DNA from: Aphrocallistes beatrix
Taxonomy: Eukaryota > Porifera > Hexactinellida > Sceptrulophora > Aphrocallistidae
Length of the DNA: 64,000 nt
Assembly: GCA_963281255.1 (NCBI GenBank)
Contig: OY725500.1
Span: forward strand, 4,087,184 to 4,151,183
Direction of reading: 5' to 3'
Numbering within the stretch: the first letter of the stretch is position 1; every line of letters starts with the position of its first letter. This document shows positions 8,778 to 21,000 of the stretch, in pieces. Under the pieces are notes generated by a model that was not told where the DNA came from, did no database searches, and was given only the letters and a program-made list of their open reading frames with translations. The position numbers were made by a program, and so were the translations under genes.

Positions 8778-11700
8778 TTAATCTTTTTCGTTTACATCTA
8801 AAGATGGATTTTCATACTCTGGTTCATGCTTTTCAGCATCTTTAATAGGATCCATTTCCATGTACTGGTGTTCCACGTTGCCAGGGTGTTCAGCTTCATA
8901 CATCTTCCTTAGTACTTCCTTTTCATTCTCTATCACGGTTGGACCTTTATCACCAGTGTTTCCGGATGTGGTCGATAAGGTGACATTGCGCTTAGCTTTA
9001 GGTAGAGCATACTTTGTAGAGAGGGCACCAGAACTCGGCTTCGAAATGGAAGAAGTTTGCTCCAATGATTTTCTTTTGAATATAACCTCTTGTACTTGTG
9101 GATTACGCAAAGCGACCATTATAAAGAACAACACTCCAACCGGTGCAGTAAATAGAATGGTCACCCACTCAATCACTGTTGTCGTTACAGCAGCTGTGAT
9201 GAATGCATTCACTACTCCAATTATCCAAGGAACACTGAGCACAGGCACGAGTACAAGGATTGTCACGACTAAGTTCACCATCATATCAAAACTTGGTGGT
9301 TTATCCCCCTTATTTCGTAGAGTTAGGAATATCTTTATAAGAGCTAGAATAGCTCCAACTGAACTTGCAATGATGAGGATAATAAATGGTCCCAGAAATG
9401 CCCAAATAAGACCATTAACGTAAGAAAGGAAACAATGGTCTCCAATGTTAACATATTGATTTCGAGACGCACCAACTGCAATGGTAGGAATAACAATAGG
9501 CAAAGGAAGACCCCAACCAATTATCATCATGAGCCACCAAATCTTTCTCCTGTTTAATATCCCAAAATAGAGGACATATATCATGAAAATGGAGATGGCG
9601 AAACTCCATGAAAATACACTCAACCAAGTGTAATGCATGAGAAAACCAACTATACTGCAACCAACAACGGAGTTCCTAGCTGACTGAATTCCGAAAATGA
9701 ACACACTTGTAGCTAGAGCGAGTGCAACGGCGTAATTGAAATAGAGGATGTTGGTTTCAACTTTGAAGAAACTCTTAGCAGAGATGAGAAATAGGAAGAG
9801 AGACATGAGCAGGAAAATAAGAGAAATGGACAGAAGGGCGTAACTGACGATTGAAATTGCAAGAGTTTCAGCCCTGGAAAACTGGATATTTCGAGAACGA
9901 ACTAGAACACCGAAACTAGTCAAATGCGAAGTTTGACAAATGGTAACATTAGCTACAGGACTGCTAGCTGTAACCACGTCACCTCGCCTGAACTCTCGAG
10001 TAATTTCATCCAGGAAAACGCATATATTCTCAGCATCTTCGGAAATGAGTGATGTCCCCAATTCAAATGTGATTGGGGGATCGAACACTGGTTGGGAAAT
10101 TCCATTTTGCACAATATTAAGATTAAACAAGTCACTATTTAGTAATGCGATTGATCCCGCTACGACTTGCTGACCCGTTTGCACTAATGCCCTCAATGAG
10201 CTAGTACGTATGGCTGCTCCAACCTCAATCCTTTCTAGAAATAAACAGGACGCAATTAAAGATGTATTGAAATCAATTCGAATATTGTATATATTTAAAA
10301 GATTTACCAAAATTTCCAAAACTCAAAGGAAATGACACTCGAACATCTGGTAGGTCAAGTGTGAATATCCTATCGCTTGGTTGGATTGCAACTGCAGCAA
10401 CAGTGACATCTGAACTTTGAATAATGGTAGGTGGGTTTCCAACTTGTGCTTGCCTTGCAAGGTTCAAAGATAAGCTATCAATCGCCTGTGAGACTCGAAG
10501 AGTTATCTCTGATACTTCAAGATTAGCTTCTGGTTCTGGTTCAGGAGGAGAGCTGGTGGTCACTGTTTATAGAGAATAGACATATATAATTTGGTGATTC
10601 AGTGAACAGGCATTTACTCAAACTTACTCAAGACAGGAATTCTTTCTACTGATTCTAGTGCGACCAGCAAGGCGCCCGCATTTTCAGAGGAAATATTCGT
10701 ATTTTCAAGGCTATCAGCCACAGCAAATGTTGTATCAGCAAATTGCAGCGCAGAAGTGGTGTCACTTTGCACTTCTTCCGTATTTGCCAAAGATCCCAAC
10801 ACCTAAATTACAAGTACGCACTTGTAATGATATCAATTACAAACAATTAATTGAATGAATATTACTCACACTTAACAGCTCAACGGCTTCTCCTGGTTCT
10901 ATGACTGAGCTGGATGAGAAAGTGCTTATAGCTTCGAGGTTATCTGAAAGACTGCGAACAGTGACAGTTGTACGAGACCTGGCATCGCCAACTTGATTAG
11001 AGCCGTGACAGGCAAATATATAAGTTCCGAGAGTATTAGGTGTGAAGACAAGAGTAATTTGTTGAGTTGGAGGCGATTGGGATGTTATAGTCAAATTCAG
11101 GTCTGTTCCATTGAGTGAGAATATTTGAAGCTGTACATTAGGGCTATCAGTGACACAGATGGCTGTTAAAGGCGCATTGACTGTAGCTAAGTAGGTTGCC
11201 AGTTGGAAGTTCACAGTGGGCGCTAGAAAATTTCCTCAGTTAAATTATCCTTCTTTTATCGAGGTTCAATTAACATCAATTCTTATTATGCTCGAAATTC
11301 GCTTGGGGTCGAAAAGAATTTGCTAGTAATGTCATCTTGTTCATAGAACAAATACTAGTACAGTCGAAACCGGTTTTTCTTAGGATTTTTCTTATCGTTT
11401 TTTTCTTACTATTTCAGAATATTTATGGTATAAAAATTCCTTATTATGTTAATTTCCATCGGATTTTTATTATCTTTATTATCGTTTTTTTCTTACTCTT
11501 TGAACCGAAATTATATTTTAGACATAATTAAGAAAGTATCGTACCTGGAGGGATGGGAGCGTTTAACATTAGTAGAATAGAGGACCTACAAGTTGGTAGG
11601 ACCGTTTGGTCTGAGGACAGGATGGTTGAGAGAAAATTTGCAATTCTCGGATTCCCGATTACATTACTGTAAGCGTTGCAGAAATTTGTTTCTGTAAAAA

Positions 11701-14306
11701 TTCGTGCATTCTGAGAAAAAAAAAGATATTGATTATTTTTAATGCAAAATAAATGTAAATAAAGTTGATACATACTGTGAAGCTGAATTCTGAATAGCTG
11801 CATGTTCTTAGAGCCACTGGATTATTCCCTACATCACCTGGTAGAGCACTGAGAAAAGTTGTAAGGGATTGAAATCCTCCTATCCCCGTTCCATTCCAAC
11901 AAGAGGATCTATAACTTGAGTAGAAGTCTAAAATCAGAGGGCTTGAGAAAGAAGACAGTAATCTCCCACAACCCATTGCTGGAAAGTAATTGAGTGAATT
12001 TTGAATACCTACATGAGAGAGACAGTTATTTTAATTTAACTTTAAAGCATTCTTTTGCAATTAAAATACTTACCCAATAAAAATAATGCATCGGTAATGA
12101 ATCCATTGGGTAATTGTATAGATTGGACAGAACTGTTAATGTTCTGATATGGAATGCTTTCAGTGAGACTTTGATAACTATCATAAACGCTAGTAACACC
12201 AACTAGAGGATCATCAGGTATGATATCAGTGAAGAATTGGGTGACTTCTTCAGGCGAAATGTTTTGGTTAAACATTTGGAGGATACTCGAGATAATGGTT
12301 TCTGATTGACACGTGGTGATACTCTAAAGTGTGTTAAAATGTTGAGGAATTATAACAAGATTTTTATAATAAAACAAATATTTAGACTTACGCTAGTAAC
12401 TAATGTCAGAACATTCAGGTTTTCTAATGCGATTAATGTAGTATTCAAAACTTCGAGGGAGAGTTCTATAGTGTCATTGTAAAATGTTGCAAATTCAATC
12501 GATTGCACTTCTTCAAATGTTAATAAACTCAGTGTCTCAAAAACATCAACGAAGTCTTCCAAAGATTGGAACAAATAAGCACTGCAGTATCTCGATCTAT
12601 TCACACAAACATCTAAATAGACCCGTTATAACATACTGTACTAATATAATTTTATTCAAATTAAATTGTCTTATACTACTGCCCTTACCTTCACAAACTT
12701 GTGATGCAAGCCCCTGAAATTGAGGACATAGTACATTAGTCAGCAATGAATCAATGCATAATTGTATTGCTGGTGAGGTGTCGAGTTGTTGAATTATTTG
12801 GTTAAATTTGTTGATGAAACTGCCGTCTCTGAATAAGCGAGCGATAGGAGAAACAAAGGAGCTGGCATCATCAGCCTGAAAAAAAATAAATCACGGACGA
12901 ACAAAAAAAATTACAACATTAGAGTCAGATAAATCTAAATTAGTTTCAATGTTCTGATTAAAACGAATCTTTGGCATCATTGATAAATGCAGACAAATTC
13001 TTCCAGGAATAAAGGAATTATGCAGAATAAACTGTAAAACAAATAGAATAGTGATGTGTTTAGAAAAAGAACTATTTTGTTGTTGTACGTATTATGAAGG
13101 CACAAGATATGCAAGGTCAGTAAAAAGTCAAAACAAAGTTATTTCAATTCAGTATACGTATGATAAACCTAAGTTGCCGCAGGAAGGTGTTGCGTCATTT
13201 CCATTTCCGGTTTAAGCTATTTTAATTAACCCTGCAATGCCTTTGGGGTCAAAGGTATAAATAGAAATGACCCCATTTTCATTTTCACTTTCAGTTCACT
13301 TTCAATTTACTTTCACTTTCGCTATGGGCATGCAAGTGTTAACAGGGAAGCCATATAAGTTTGGGATAGATACTATAAATAGAAAAATCCCAGGGGCAAA
13401 TTAGGGTTTTTAAATCAGCTTACTAGATCATCGAGTAGTTCCCATTGGGCAACGATGTCATTTATGTTAGGATCTCGGACAACTTGTTGAAGCAGACATA
13501 TAACATTGTCTACTAATCCTGGGAGGTCGTGGATTGCCTCAATCTGCATTATGACACTAGCACTCGTCTCATCAGTGAGTATAGTGTTCACAATGTCGAG
13601 GCCTAAACTATAGCCATCGTCTAATGTCCTGATTAGGTTTGACACCGACTGATCAACATCATTCCTTGATAATAGATTTTATTGAAATATAAATGCGTAT
13701 ATAGTATTATAGTACAACCTCAAAGTTGCGTTTGTCTTCTCAAATGTGATAAAATGTTATCACCTAGCGCGCCGCCCTGTATAAACTTACAAGTTAAAGC
13801 TTGTGATGCGGTAAAGGAATTCGTCTGCAAGTTGGAATCCTTCATCAAAAAAACTTTCAAAGAAAGATACATTCACTGGAGTGAGGTACTGGAGAACATC
13901 AGGGAATACTTCAGTAAGAACTTGTCTCAGAGGTAGTCTCGATGCAAATGGAACGCCTAATCATTCAATAATAATAAAAAACCATAATATATTTAGTTGT
14001 TGGTTACTTTTATTGAAACATACTTGAAAAGTTATAAGCTACTCCTGCAAACTGTGCAAAAATGCGAACAGTGTTCAGGATCCGTTTTGCTTCAGGAATG
14101 ACAAAATTTTGTGCCGCTGTCCTGTACTCTGTGTTTTCAACACATGATTGAAATTGTGTCGCACATTGAGTCTCTAAGAAAAAAAAGAATTATTATTAAA
14201 AAAATGATTCAATCAATGATATACATTGTGAAATAAACTCACCTACAGATGTGATGAATGGCGTTATACCAATACAAACAATAAACACAAATATATTTAA
14301 TTGCAT
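8778..14306 (-). CDS. adhesion GPCR A (single 8-exon module), 13 exons, 1305 aa
   Basis: Adhesion-type receptor at the plasma membrane. Exons in transcript order: 14306-14243, 14173-14024, 13956-13791, 13664-13424, 12875-12689, 12612-12392, 12323-12074, 12008-11776, 11710-11545, 11222-10870, 10802-10628, 10562-10308, 10234-8778. All introns are GT-AG and the joined length (3918 nt) stays in frame. Exon 1 is a signal peptide (MQLNIFVFIVCIGITPF). Exons 2-9 form an unrecognised cysteine-containing module. Exon 10 is an Ig-like domain (TAIC...FACHGSN). Exons 11-13 give the GAIN region and a GPS with the cleavage triplet HLT (QTSHLTSFGVLV), then seven membrane segments and a roughly 100-residue tail. 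The usual GPS tryptophan is not evident. The promoter side is filled with a duplicated hairpin repeat. Ligand and G-protein coupling cannot be read from sequence. Confidence 0.88.
11545..14173 (-). other. extracellular 8-exon module of receptor A
   Basis: Exons 2-9 encode about 538 residues of the extracellular region. Exon lengths are 150, 166, 241, 187, 221, 250, 233 and 166 nt, with intron phases 1,1,2,0,1,0,1,0 and then 1, the same pattern as in each of the three modules of receptor B. Recurrent signatures are TQCxTQFxxC in the first exon, DNVxCxL in the third, SxAIQLCIDSLLTN in the fourth, YCSAYLFQSLEDF in the fifth, LPNGFI in the sixth, CWNGTG and RTCS in the seventh, and NARIFT in the eighth. 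I do not recognise a named domain; it looks mainly helical with paired cysteines. Confidence 0.8.
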
Positions 14307-14374
14307 ATTAGCAAAACGATTTATTTGTAAAGAGGGTTAGAATTTGAGCAAATTATAAGTTGCATCTTTTCAAT

Positions 14375-15530
14375 ATATAGGAAATGGATGCAATTACCTA
14401 GGAAAATTACCTGATTACTATACACTTGATCACTTATGTCAGCTTACGTTTACCTCACAGCTCATAGAACGCAGCTCAGCACAGCTCATAGATATGATAT
14501 CACTTACATGACTACTATTTCATTCATTGTAATTCTTAGAAAATATTTAATTCTGGTCAATATAATCGTTCAAATTGTCCTCTAAGGATATATTTGCGTT
14601 GGTTGAATAGATTTGGACGCAATTTTATAAAAAACAAACTATTTGCTTTGCTCAAAGTATTTGCAATTTCCATACAAATACTACAGAGTAAATGAATATT
14701 ATTGAGAACAAAATGTATCTACAATGATCTCAAGGTACAGAGTCCCAATGGTCGAAAATTTTCAACCTTAGAAATAATAATTGAGTTGAAAGCTTCTGAA
14801 TGAGTGATTAGAATAAAGAAAACTCTGTCAGAGTGAGTTTTTCTTTATTCAAATCACTCATATAGAAGCTTTCAACTCAATCTTTGTATCCATGGTTATT
14901 ACTCTGCTACCGAAGTAATATATTTCCAATCATCAAGTATTATCCATATATAGGAAATGGATGCAATTACCTAGGAAAATTACTTAATTACAATACACTT
15001 GATCACTTCTGTTAGCTTACGTTGTCTTGTGTCAGCTTACAGTTTATATGCACTTGCATGACTACCACTTCATTCATTGTAATTCTTAGGAAATATTTAA
15101 TTCTGGTTAATATCATCATTCAAATTATCCTCTAAGGACATATTTGCGTTGGTTGATTAGATTAGGACGCAATTTGATTTTAAAAACTATTTGTTTTGCT
15201 CAAATTATTTGCACACTAATCTTTCCATACAAATACTATAGGGTAAATGAATATAATTGGGAACAAAATGTATCTAAAATGATCTCAAAGTACAGAGTCC
15301 CAATGGCCGAAAATTTTCAACCTTAGAAATAATAATAATTGAGTTGAAAGCTTCTGAATGAGTGATTAGAATAAAGAAAACTCTCTGTCAAAGAGAGTTT
15401 TTCTTTATTCAAATCACTCATTCAGAAGCTTTCAACTCAATCTTTGTATCCATGGTTATTAATCTGCTACTGCACCGAAGTAATATACGTGTATTTCCAA
15501 TCATTGTATTATCCAGGTATTATCCATGAT
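14375..15530. repeat. tandem direct repeat (2 x about 570 bp) each with a long hairpin
   Basis: Two adjacent copies begin TATATAGGAAATGGATGCAA at about 14375 and 14947 and run parallel to about 14946 and 15530. Each contains a near-palindrome of about 100 bp: 14781-14880 and 15339-15440. The second has arms of 48-49 bp with only one mismatch and one extra base around a 4-nt turn. The repeat starts about 70 bp upstream of the receptor A start codon, so it occupies that gene's likely promoter. It may be a foldback miniature element duplicated with its flanks. Confidence 0.85.
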
Positions 15531-15954
15531 CTCCCTCCTCATTAGTTTAAATAATTTTATAAATTTGTAGGATTCCAGAGGTTATTTTTTATTGAGGATT
15601 CAATAGGTTAGTAAAAGAGAGCACCATTTTGCTTACTAAGTTTGAGGGTGTTAGGAATAGTTGTATTGTTAACTATGAATTAAAATGCACATGTATACTC
15701 GTTTGACTGGCGTAGCGAGTGTATGTGTAACCAAATGACAACAATTGAACAAAAATTAAAAAAATTGGGGGGGAATCTGTCCATGTGCATTTTAAGCGCC
15801 CACATGTAAATAATGAAGCAGCAACAATGGCCATCTGGATTATAATTCTGAAATATTTCTCTGGAAAGAATTATCCTATTATATTTCAATAGACAGACTA
15901 CATGTTCCATGAGCCTCCTATGAGTGTTCAAGCCTCATATTAATATTCAAAAGT

Positions 15955-16385
15955 TACCGTAAAAGGGGACGCTGCATTTGGCCGACTCTGTATGCTAGAA
16001 TTTATCCGAATTTTAGATGTTGGTATTTGTCCACTTAAAATTAGGAGGGAGAGCGAAATTAAGCATTTGGAGAGTGATATGTATAAGAACTTGGTGAAAG
16101 GGGACATTTTAGGTTTGAAACAGTGTCCAATTGAGCGTGAAAGTGCCATTTTATTTCGTGAGGGGGTTAATGTGTGGCATTTTAGGTCTTATTCTTACTT
16201 CAAATTAGGCCTTTTCTGGCGACTCGGCAGAAAGTAAGATAGGAAAAGAACTAAGAAGTTGTCAGACTAATGCTACCATTGAGAAAAAGTTTTCGGACAA
16301 ATGTCAACATATAGAAAAAGTTGTCGGATAAATGCTAGCAAATAGAAAATGTAGTTCGACAAATGCGGGTACTTCACCGTAAAAG
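15955..16385. mobile_element. foldback-type miniature element with subterminal repeats
   Basis: The two ends are related in inverted orientation (a GCATTTGNCGAC-like core near each end). The right end carries about three and a half tandem units of roughly 31 bp of the form GAAAAAGTTGTCGGAYAAATG between 16253 and 16370. The left end carries inverted versions of the same unit around 16000-16040. An 81-codon open frame inside is not protein-like. No clear target duplication was found; ACCGTAAAAG occurs at both edges in direct orientation. Confidence 0.55.
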
Positions 16386-17706
16386 TAAAAGTAAAATTAT
16401 GTTGTTTTCTGCTGGCACATTGTTTTTGTAATTTGTGTAATTATTCAAGCCATAGCATCCAGTCAAATTAGCTGTACCTCAGTTACACCCATTCTTACAC
16501 TACCCAGACATGAATATATCTGTTCTGTTCTGAAATTTTCAAGTAGCATAATTCTAGACGATGAGTAATAGAATTACAACTCCATTAGGCTAGTATAGTA
16601 GATGGTTATTTGTTATGGTGATTTGTGTTTTGATTTATTTTTGAAATATGATTGTTGGGCTATCCATACTTAATGGACCGTAGTTATTATGATATTTGGT
16701 ATTCAAGCATAATTATAAAAGTGGCCACCATTTAAAATGAAAGTTAACCAGATTTAGTATATGCAAATTTGTTAAACTAACCATATTATAGAATATATTA
16801 ACACGTGGCTGAAACTTAATCTAAAAAATGCATTATCCTAAATAATGTCCGTTGGCAACTTTTAGTATTGTTTAAGCGATTACACTGAATTCTGTTTTCT
16901 TTCAATTCGGCTACTTCATTATTTGACGCCATATAATTAAATGCTCCCACGAGAGCAATTTTACATCAATTTGTACGTATATCCATGCAAGTAGATTGTA
17001 TGTAACGTCCTGTCATTCTATCACAGTACGCGTAGTCTTCAAAACTGGAACTGATATTTTTCTTAGAATAGGAGTCAACATAGCTAATTCTTTTGAACAC
17101 AGTACCCTATCGTTGAATAGGACCTGAAGTAAATGTTAAACAAAAATTATACCTTCGAAGGTGGAGTTGAGAACTTTCTTAAGTACATAATTGTTAAGAA
17201 TTCAATATAATGATTCAACTTCTCACACTTTATCAGAATAAATATGCGGGAAATTATGTAACCACAATATTTGAGGACGTGGTATCCTGAAATTTCACAC
17301 CTTAACAAGTTAACATGTATAATAGAGCAATTATACATGTTAAAAAGTTCAATGCGTTCTCTTTCATGAAATGAGAAGGGACTTCTCTTCCTTATTATTA
17401 GAATCAAATATGTTATCCAAAATGATTCAAATCATAACCAAGTAACATTTTACAATTCCAATATCAATATTCAAGATTGATTTAGGAGTGCTAGGAGTTG
17501 CAATACCGCTATTATTTATATTCCCAAAATTACCATATTTTATCATTCCGAGAACTCCCATGCAACTACAAGTATTACTAATTCAATTCCTACGATATTT
17601 AGCACATAAATGATACGTATATAGAGATTTCAAAATTTAATTAGTCATTTGGTTGTATTGCAAAGAATAAACAAGTGAAAAGCCATATACAAGTAGATCA
17701 TTATTT
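16386..17706. repeat. segmental duplication flank downstream of TANGO2 copy 1
   Basis: No gene is seen. Several stretches recur in diverged form at 21200-21750: the segment with CTATCCATACTTAATGGACC near 16660 against 21385, and AAGTAACATTTTACAATTCC near 17441 against 21660. The region is therefore the 3' flank of a duplicated TANGO2 unit and marks how far the duplication reached. Confidence 0.6.
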
Positions 17707-18567
17707 TTATGAAGGTATTTTAAACTTGATAGATTTCTCTTCCCAAACAAGATGATTGGGATCTATAGGTTCCACAAGTGACTTTTCATAGTAGACACCC
17801 TGACCATCATTCTCAATGAGGATAACAGCCTGTGTTCGAGTTCCAGCTCCATTCACGGGGTCTTGTACAAACACAGCTGAATGAGGGACTTTCCATTCTG
17901 GTGTCCAGTCTAAATCTTCCACTGTGGGATCTGGATTGTATGTTGTTCTATCTGAAATCACATCGAAAAGTCTGGAGACAAGGTCATCGTGGTCAGTGGA
18001 GTTCTCAATGGCAGTGGCGAATTCTTTTTTCCCTGACTCTAGCTTTTGCCATGGGTAGTCAATTGTCTTGTTGGTGAGTCCATGAACTCCTGAATTGGGT
18101 AGGATTTTGGTGGTTGGTGGTATATCGTCCTCTGCATTGGTGCAGCAAACCAAGTTAGGTTTCGCTGTGAGATCTCCCAATAGCATCGATGTCTTTGCAT
18201 ACTCATCTCCCTCTTTCACAAACCCGTCTGCAAATGCTTCAGGAGAATCTTCTTCTATGAGGAAATCTGCAGCAAGTAGACCTCTACTTCTAGGGAGACG
18301 ATTCTTAACCTTCTCCTTCTCTGCGAATGGAACTCTGTAATTGGTGATTGCAGCCAAATGACCAGTCTTTGTGTTGAGTCCCAACCAAGTTCCCTGTCCC
18401 CTCCCTTTCTTGAGATCATGTGAACCGATGATATCTTCATGGTCTTCCCAGTGACACAGAGTTTGTGTTGGTCTCTTGTAGAATTCATCTCTGTTTGATG
18501 CGAGAATGAATTTATATTTCTTTGTCCAGTTTTCAGAGCTGTTAAGTGTGAAAAATAAGATGCACAT
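17707..18567 (-). CDS. TANGO2: TANGO2 copy 1
   Basis: TANGO2 family (NRDE domain) protein, 286 residues, intronless. Members are linked to heme trafficking and to mitochondrial lipid and energy metabolism. The family start MCILFF (Cys2 conserved), the signature ASNRDEFYKRPT (NRDE motif), GRGQGTWLGLN, LAAITNYR, SRGLLAADFL and the HGLTN motif are all present. The length matches the usual 270-280. The ATG at 18567 is fixed by the conserved MC start. It differs from the other two copies at only a handful of residues (for example C-terminal FKIPS against FKLPS). The upstream region begins with a TTG/TTA-rich microsatellite shared with copy 2. Confidence 0.93.
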   Translation of the reverse strand: MCILFFTLNSSENWTKKYKFILASNRDEFYKRPTQTLCHWEDHEDIIGSHDLKKGRGQGTWLGLNTKTGHLAAITNYRVPFAEKEKVKNRLPRSRGLLAADFLIEEDSPEAFADGFVKEGDEYAKTSMLLGDLTAKPNLVCCTNAEDDIPPTTKILPNSGVHGLTNKTIDYPWQKLESGKKEFATAIENSTDHDDLVSRLFDVISDRTTYNPDPTVEDLDWTPEWKVPHSAVFVQDPVNGAGTRTQAVILIENDGQGVYYEKSLVEPIDPNHLVWEEKSIKFKIPS

Positions 18568-18984
18568 TTTTTGTTATTGTTGTTGTTGTTTTATTTAATT
18601 TGATTTCTTATTTTTCTGCATTTCTATGTCCTTTTATACTTTATAATCTCTCTGTAACGTTGCAAGTTTCTATATTGCTATCACGGACTAGTTGGTACTT
18701 TCATTTGTGCCAACTATACCACACTTTCAATCTGACTGAAATAAGGAAAAATTTGAGAATTAACATTTTTACATACTCAGTTTAAATATAGCATTTGCGC
18801 AATACCTCCTTTTTTTTACACCTCTGATAATGACTACTAAGGTGTTTCTATTAATAGTCTCAAAATAAGTCTTTTCTCTTACGGACTTTGTGAGACACAA
18901 AACCCTACTGACATTTCCAATTATGTAAAGTCTTTTCCGTTGCTCCTCTGGGAGTAATAATTACAAAAATACATTAACTGACAA

Positions 18985-19073
18985 TTCTTCCCATGCAGGA
19001 TTTTGGGAATCTATAAGCTCCACAAGTGAATTTTCATAGCCTACGTCCTGATCATCATTCTCAATGATGATAA
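18985..19073 (-). pseudogene. TANGO2 3' fragment
   Basis: An 89-bp stretch matches the last coding part of the TANGO2 genes with scattered changes. Shared blocks include GGGAATCTATAAGCTCCACA against GGGATCTATAGGTTCCACA, then TTTTCATAG, CCTGATCATCATTCTCAATG and GATAA. It would encode about 29 C-terminal residues and has no start or other gene part attached. It lies upstream of copy 1 and shows that a fourth copy once existed or that a duplication broke here. Confidence 0.8.
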
Positions 19074-19084
19074 GTAAACACAAT

Positions 19085-21000
19085 TGACTTCACTGGTTAG
19101 ACAGACTAGTTAGTACTTTCAATGATAGTTATCCGAATTTAGATACCTGCTTAATGGTCCATTGAAAGTACTAACTAGCTGTGAAGTCAATTGTGAAAGT
19201 TGGGAAATTTCTTACTTTTAGGTGCTAACCTTAAATGTCTACATGGACATTGTGGAACAACTACAATCATCTGAGTAACAAATATATTGTCTGAACAACA
19301 TTCCTCTGTAAATAACCACATGCTCTACTAGCCAAAACCTCAACCAAATGTTTTATAACACGTACTTAGTAATTAGTTTAATTAGAATGTGGATTTTGTT
19401 GGCACAGAATAATCTAATAAGCTCTGGCAATTCATGAAATTTCATCTAGCAGTATACTAGCTGAATCTCAATGATTTAGTAGTGCTTTGAAGTTTGTTAA
19501 AATGACCATACATTGCAATGTTGCTGAACTTTAGCTCGACCCGGTATAATAATGCCTGTTGAAATGTTTGGTATTGTACGTAAGACGTTTTTACTGGGAG
19601 CATACTTCAGATGAATTTTGATACTTTCTACATTATCATCAGGAAACTCTCATTGCTTCAATGATTGCAACATTACCTTTGAGTAAGGTTCTATACGTAC
19701 GTATTTGCATCACTGGCTAGTTAGTGCTTTCATTTTGAGACTATTTTTAGTACGATGCTTTGAACACTAATTATTTGATTGAGAAATGAACCAAAAATTT
19801 TATAGCTAAAATTTACCTAAATTATTGTAGAATACTCAGTTTAAACACTATAATACGTAGAAACTTGTACATTACCTCTCATTTTCACACCTATATGAGA
19901 ATACTACACGTTTTTTGCTATTAATAGTAACATTTGAAAAGTGCAACGTTTTACTATATATCAACATTTGGAGCATGTTTGTAAGAGCAGATCAAATATT
20001 ATCAATTGATATTTTTTTTACATTTTTGAAGCAAATATATTGACATGTTGTTGAGGAAAAGTGACTAAACTAATTTATTCCATGATAGTTTAATGCTCCA
20101 TTGGTGCTCTAGTAGTAATATTCAGATGCGTTTATTGATTTGCACAGATTCCAAAAAAGGAAAATGCGGAGAGCCTAGCTGGGTACGGAAGCATGGCAAG
20201 GATAATTGTTCTAAAAAGGTTTACAGGACAGCCGGTATATGGGTAAGACCGCTATCTCAAAATAAGTATTTTCTCTTACGGACTTTGTGAGACACAAAAT
20301 CCTACTGACATTTCCAATTATGTAAAGTCTTGAAAGATTGCCGTTGACAAATTTGGTGATTTTTCGAGTGATATCGATTTTAACACTAAGATGGACACAT
20401 TTAGAGATGTTATCTCCTTTATAATTAACCAATGTGACCTCAGGCGACCGAAGGGATCCTGAGGTCACATTGGTTTGTGGTAGACTTTGGTGGTAGACTA
20501 GTTAGTACTTTCAATGATGAGATATCCGAATTTAGATACTTGCGCTTAATGGTCCATTGAAAGTATACTAACTAGCTGTGAAGTCAATTGTGAAAGTTGG
20601 GAAATTTCTTACTTTTAGGTGTTAACCTTAATTGTCTACATGGACATTGTGGAGCAACTACAATCACCTGAATAATAAATATATTATCTGAATAACATTC
20701 CTCTGTAAATAACCACATGCTCTACTAGCCAAAACCTCAACCAAATGTTTTATAATACGTAGTTAGTAATTAGTTTAATAATAATGTGGATTTTGTTGGC
20801 ACATAATAATCTAGTGCTTTGAAGTTTGTTAAAATAATCATACATTGCAAACTTTAGCTCGACCCGGTATAATAATGCCTTGAAATGTTTAGTATTGTAC
20901 GTAAGACGTTTTTACTGGGAGCATACTTCGAATGAATTTGGATACTTTCTACTTTATAATCAGGAAACTCTAATTGCTTCAATGATTGCAGCATTACCTC
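19085..21000. repeat. pair of diverged direct repeats between TANGO2 copies 1 and 2
   Basis: The segment from about 19100 to 19680 recurs at about 20495 to 21000 with roughly 90 percent similarity by eye. Both contain GTGAAGTCAATTGTGAAAGT, CTACATGGACATTGTGGA, and AACCACATGCTCTACTAGCC. Each copy starts with a small inverted pair built on CTAGTTAGTACTTTCAATG. A further shared block, TCTTACGGACTTTGTGAGAC, occurs at about 18875 and 20272. No gene is seen; the short open frames are not conserved between copies. Confidence 0.75.
20427..20475. repeat. perfect 18-bp stem hairpin
   Basis: AACCAATGTGACCTCAGG is followed 13 nt later by its exact reverse complement. The stem is perfect over 18 bp with a 13-nt loop. 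It lies inside the TANGO2 duplication block and is absent from the parallel repeat copy at 19.1 kb. Confidence 0.9.

Noticed and set aside
8860..9423. 187-codon open frame on the plus strand (and 62112-62558 on the minus strand of receptor B)
   Set aside because: Both are the antisense shadow of the same 7TM exon in the two receptors; the frame is open because of the codon bias of membrane segments, and there is no independent gene signal.
13170..13420. Possible extra exon in the long fourth intron of receptor A
   Set aside because: The sequence resembles the dispersed repeat at 25.6 and 50.9 kb, and the flanking exons join in frame without it.
15992..16237. 81-codon open frame
   Set aside because: It lies inside a foldback element made of repeat units and has no recognisable protein content.
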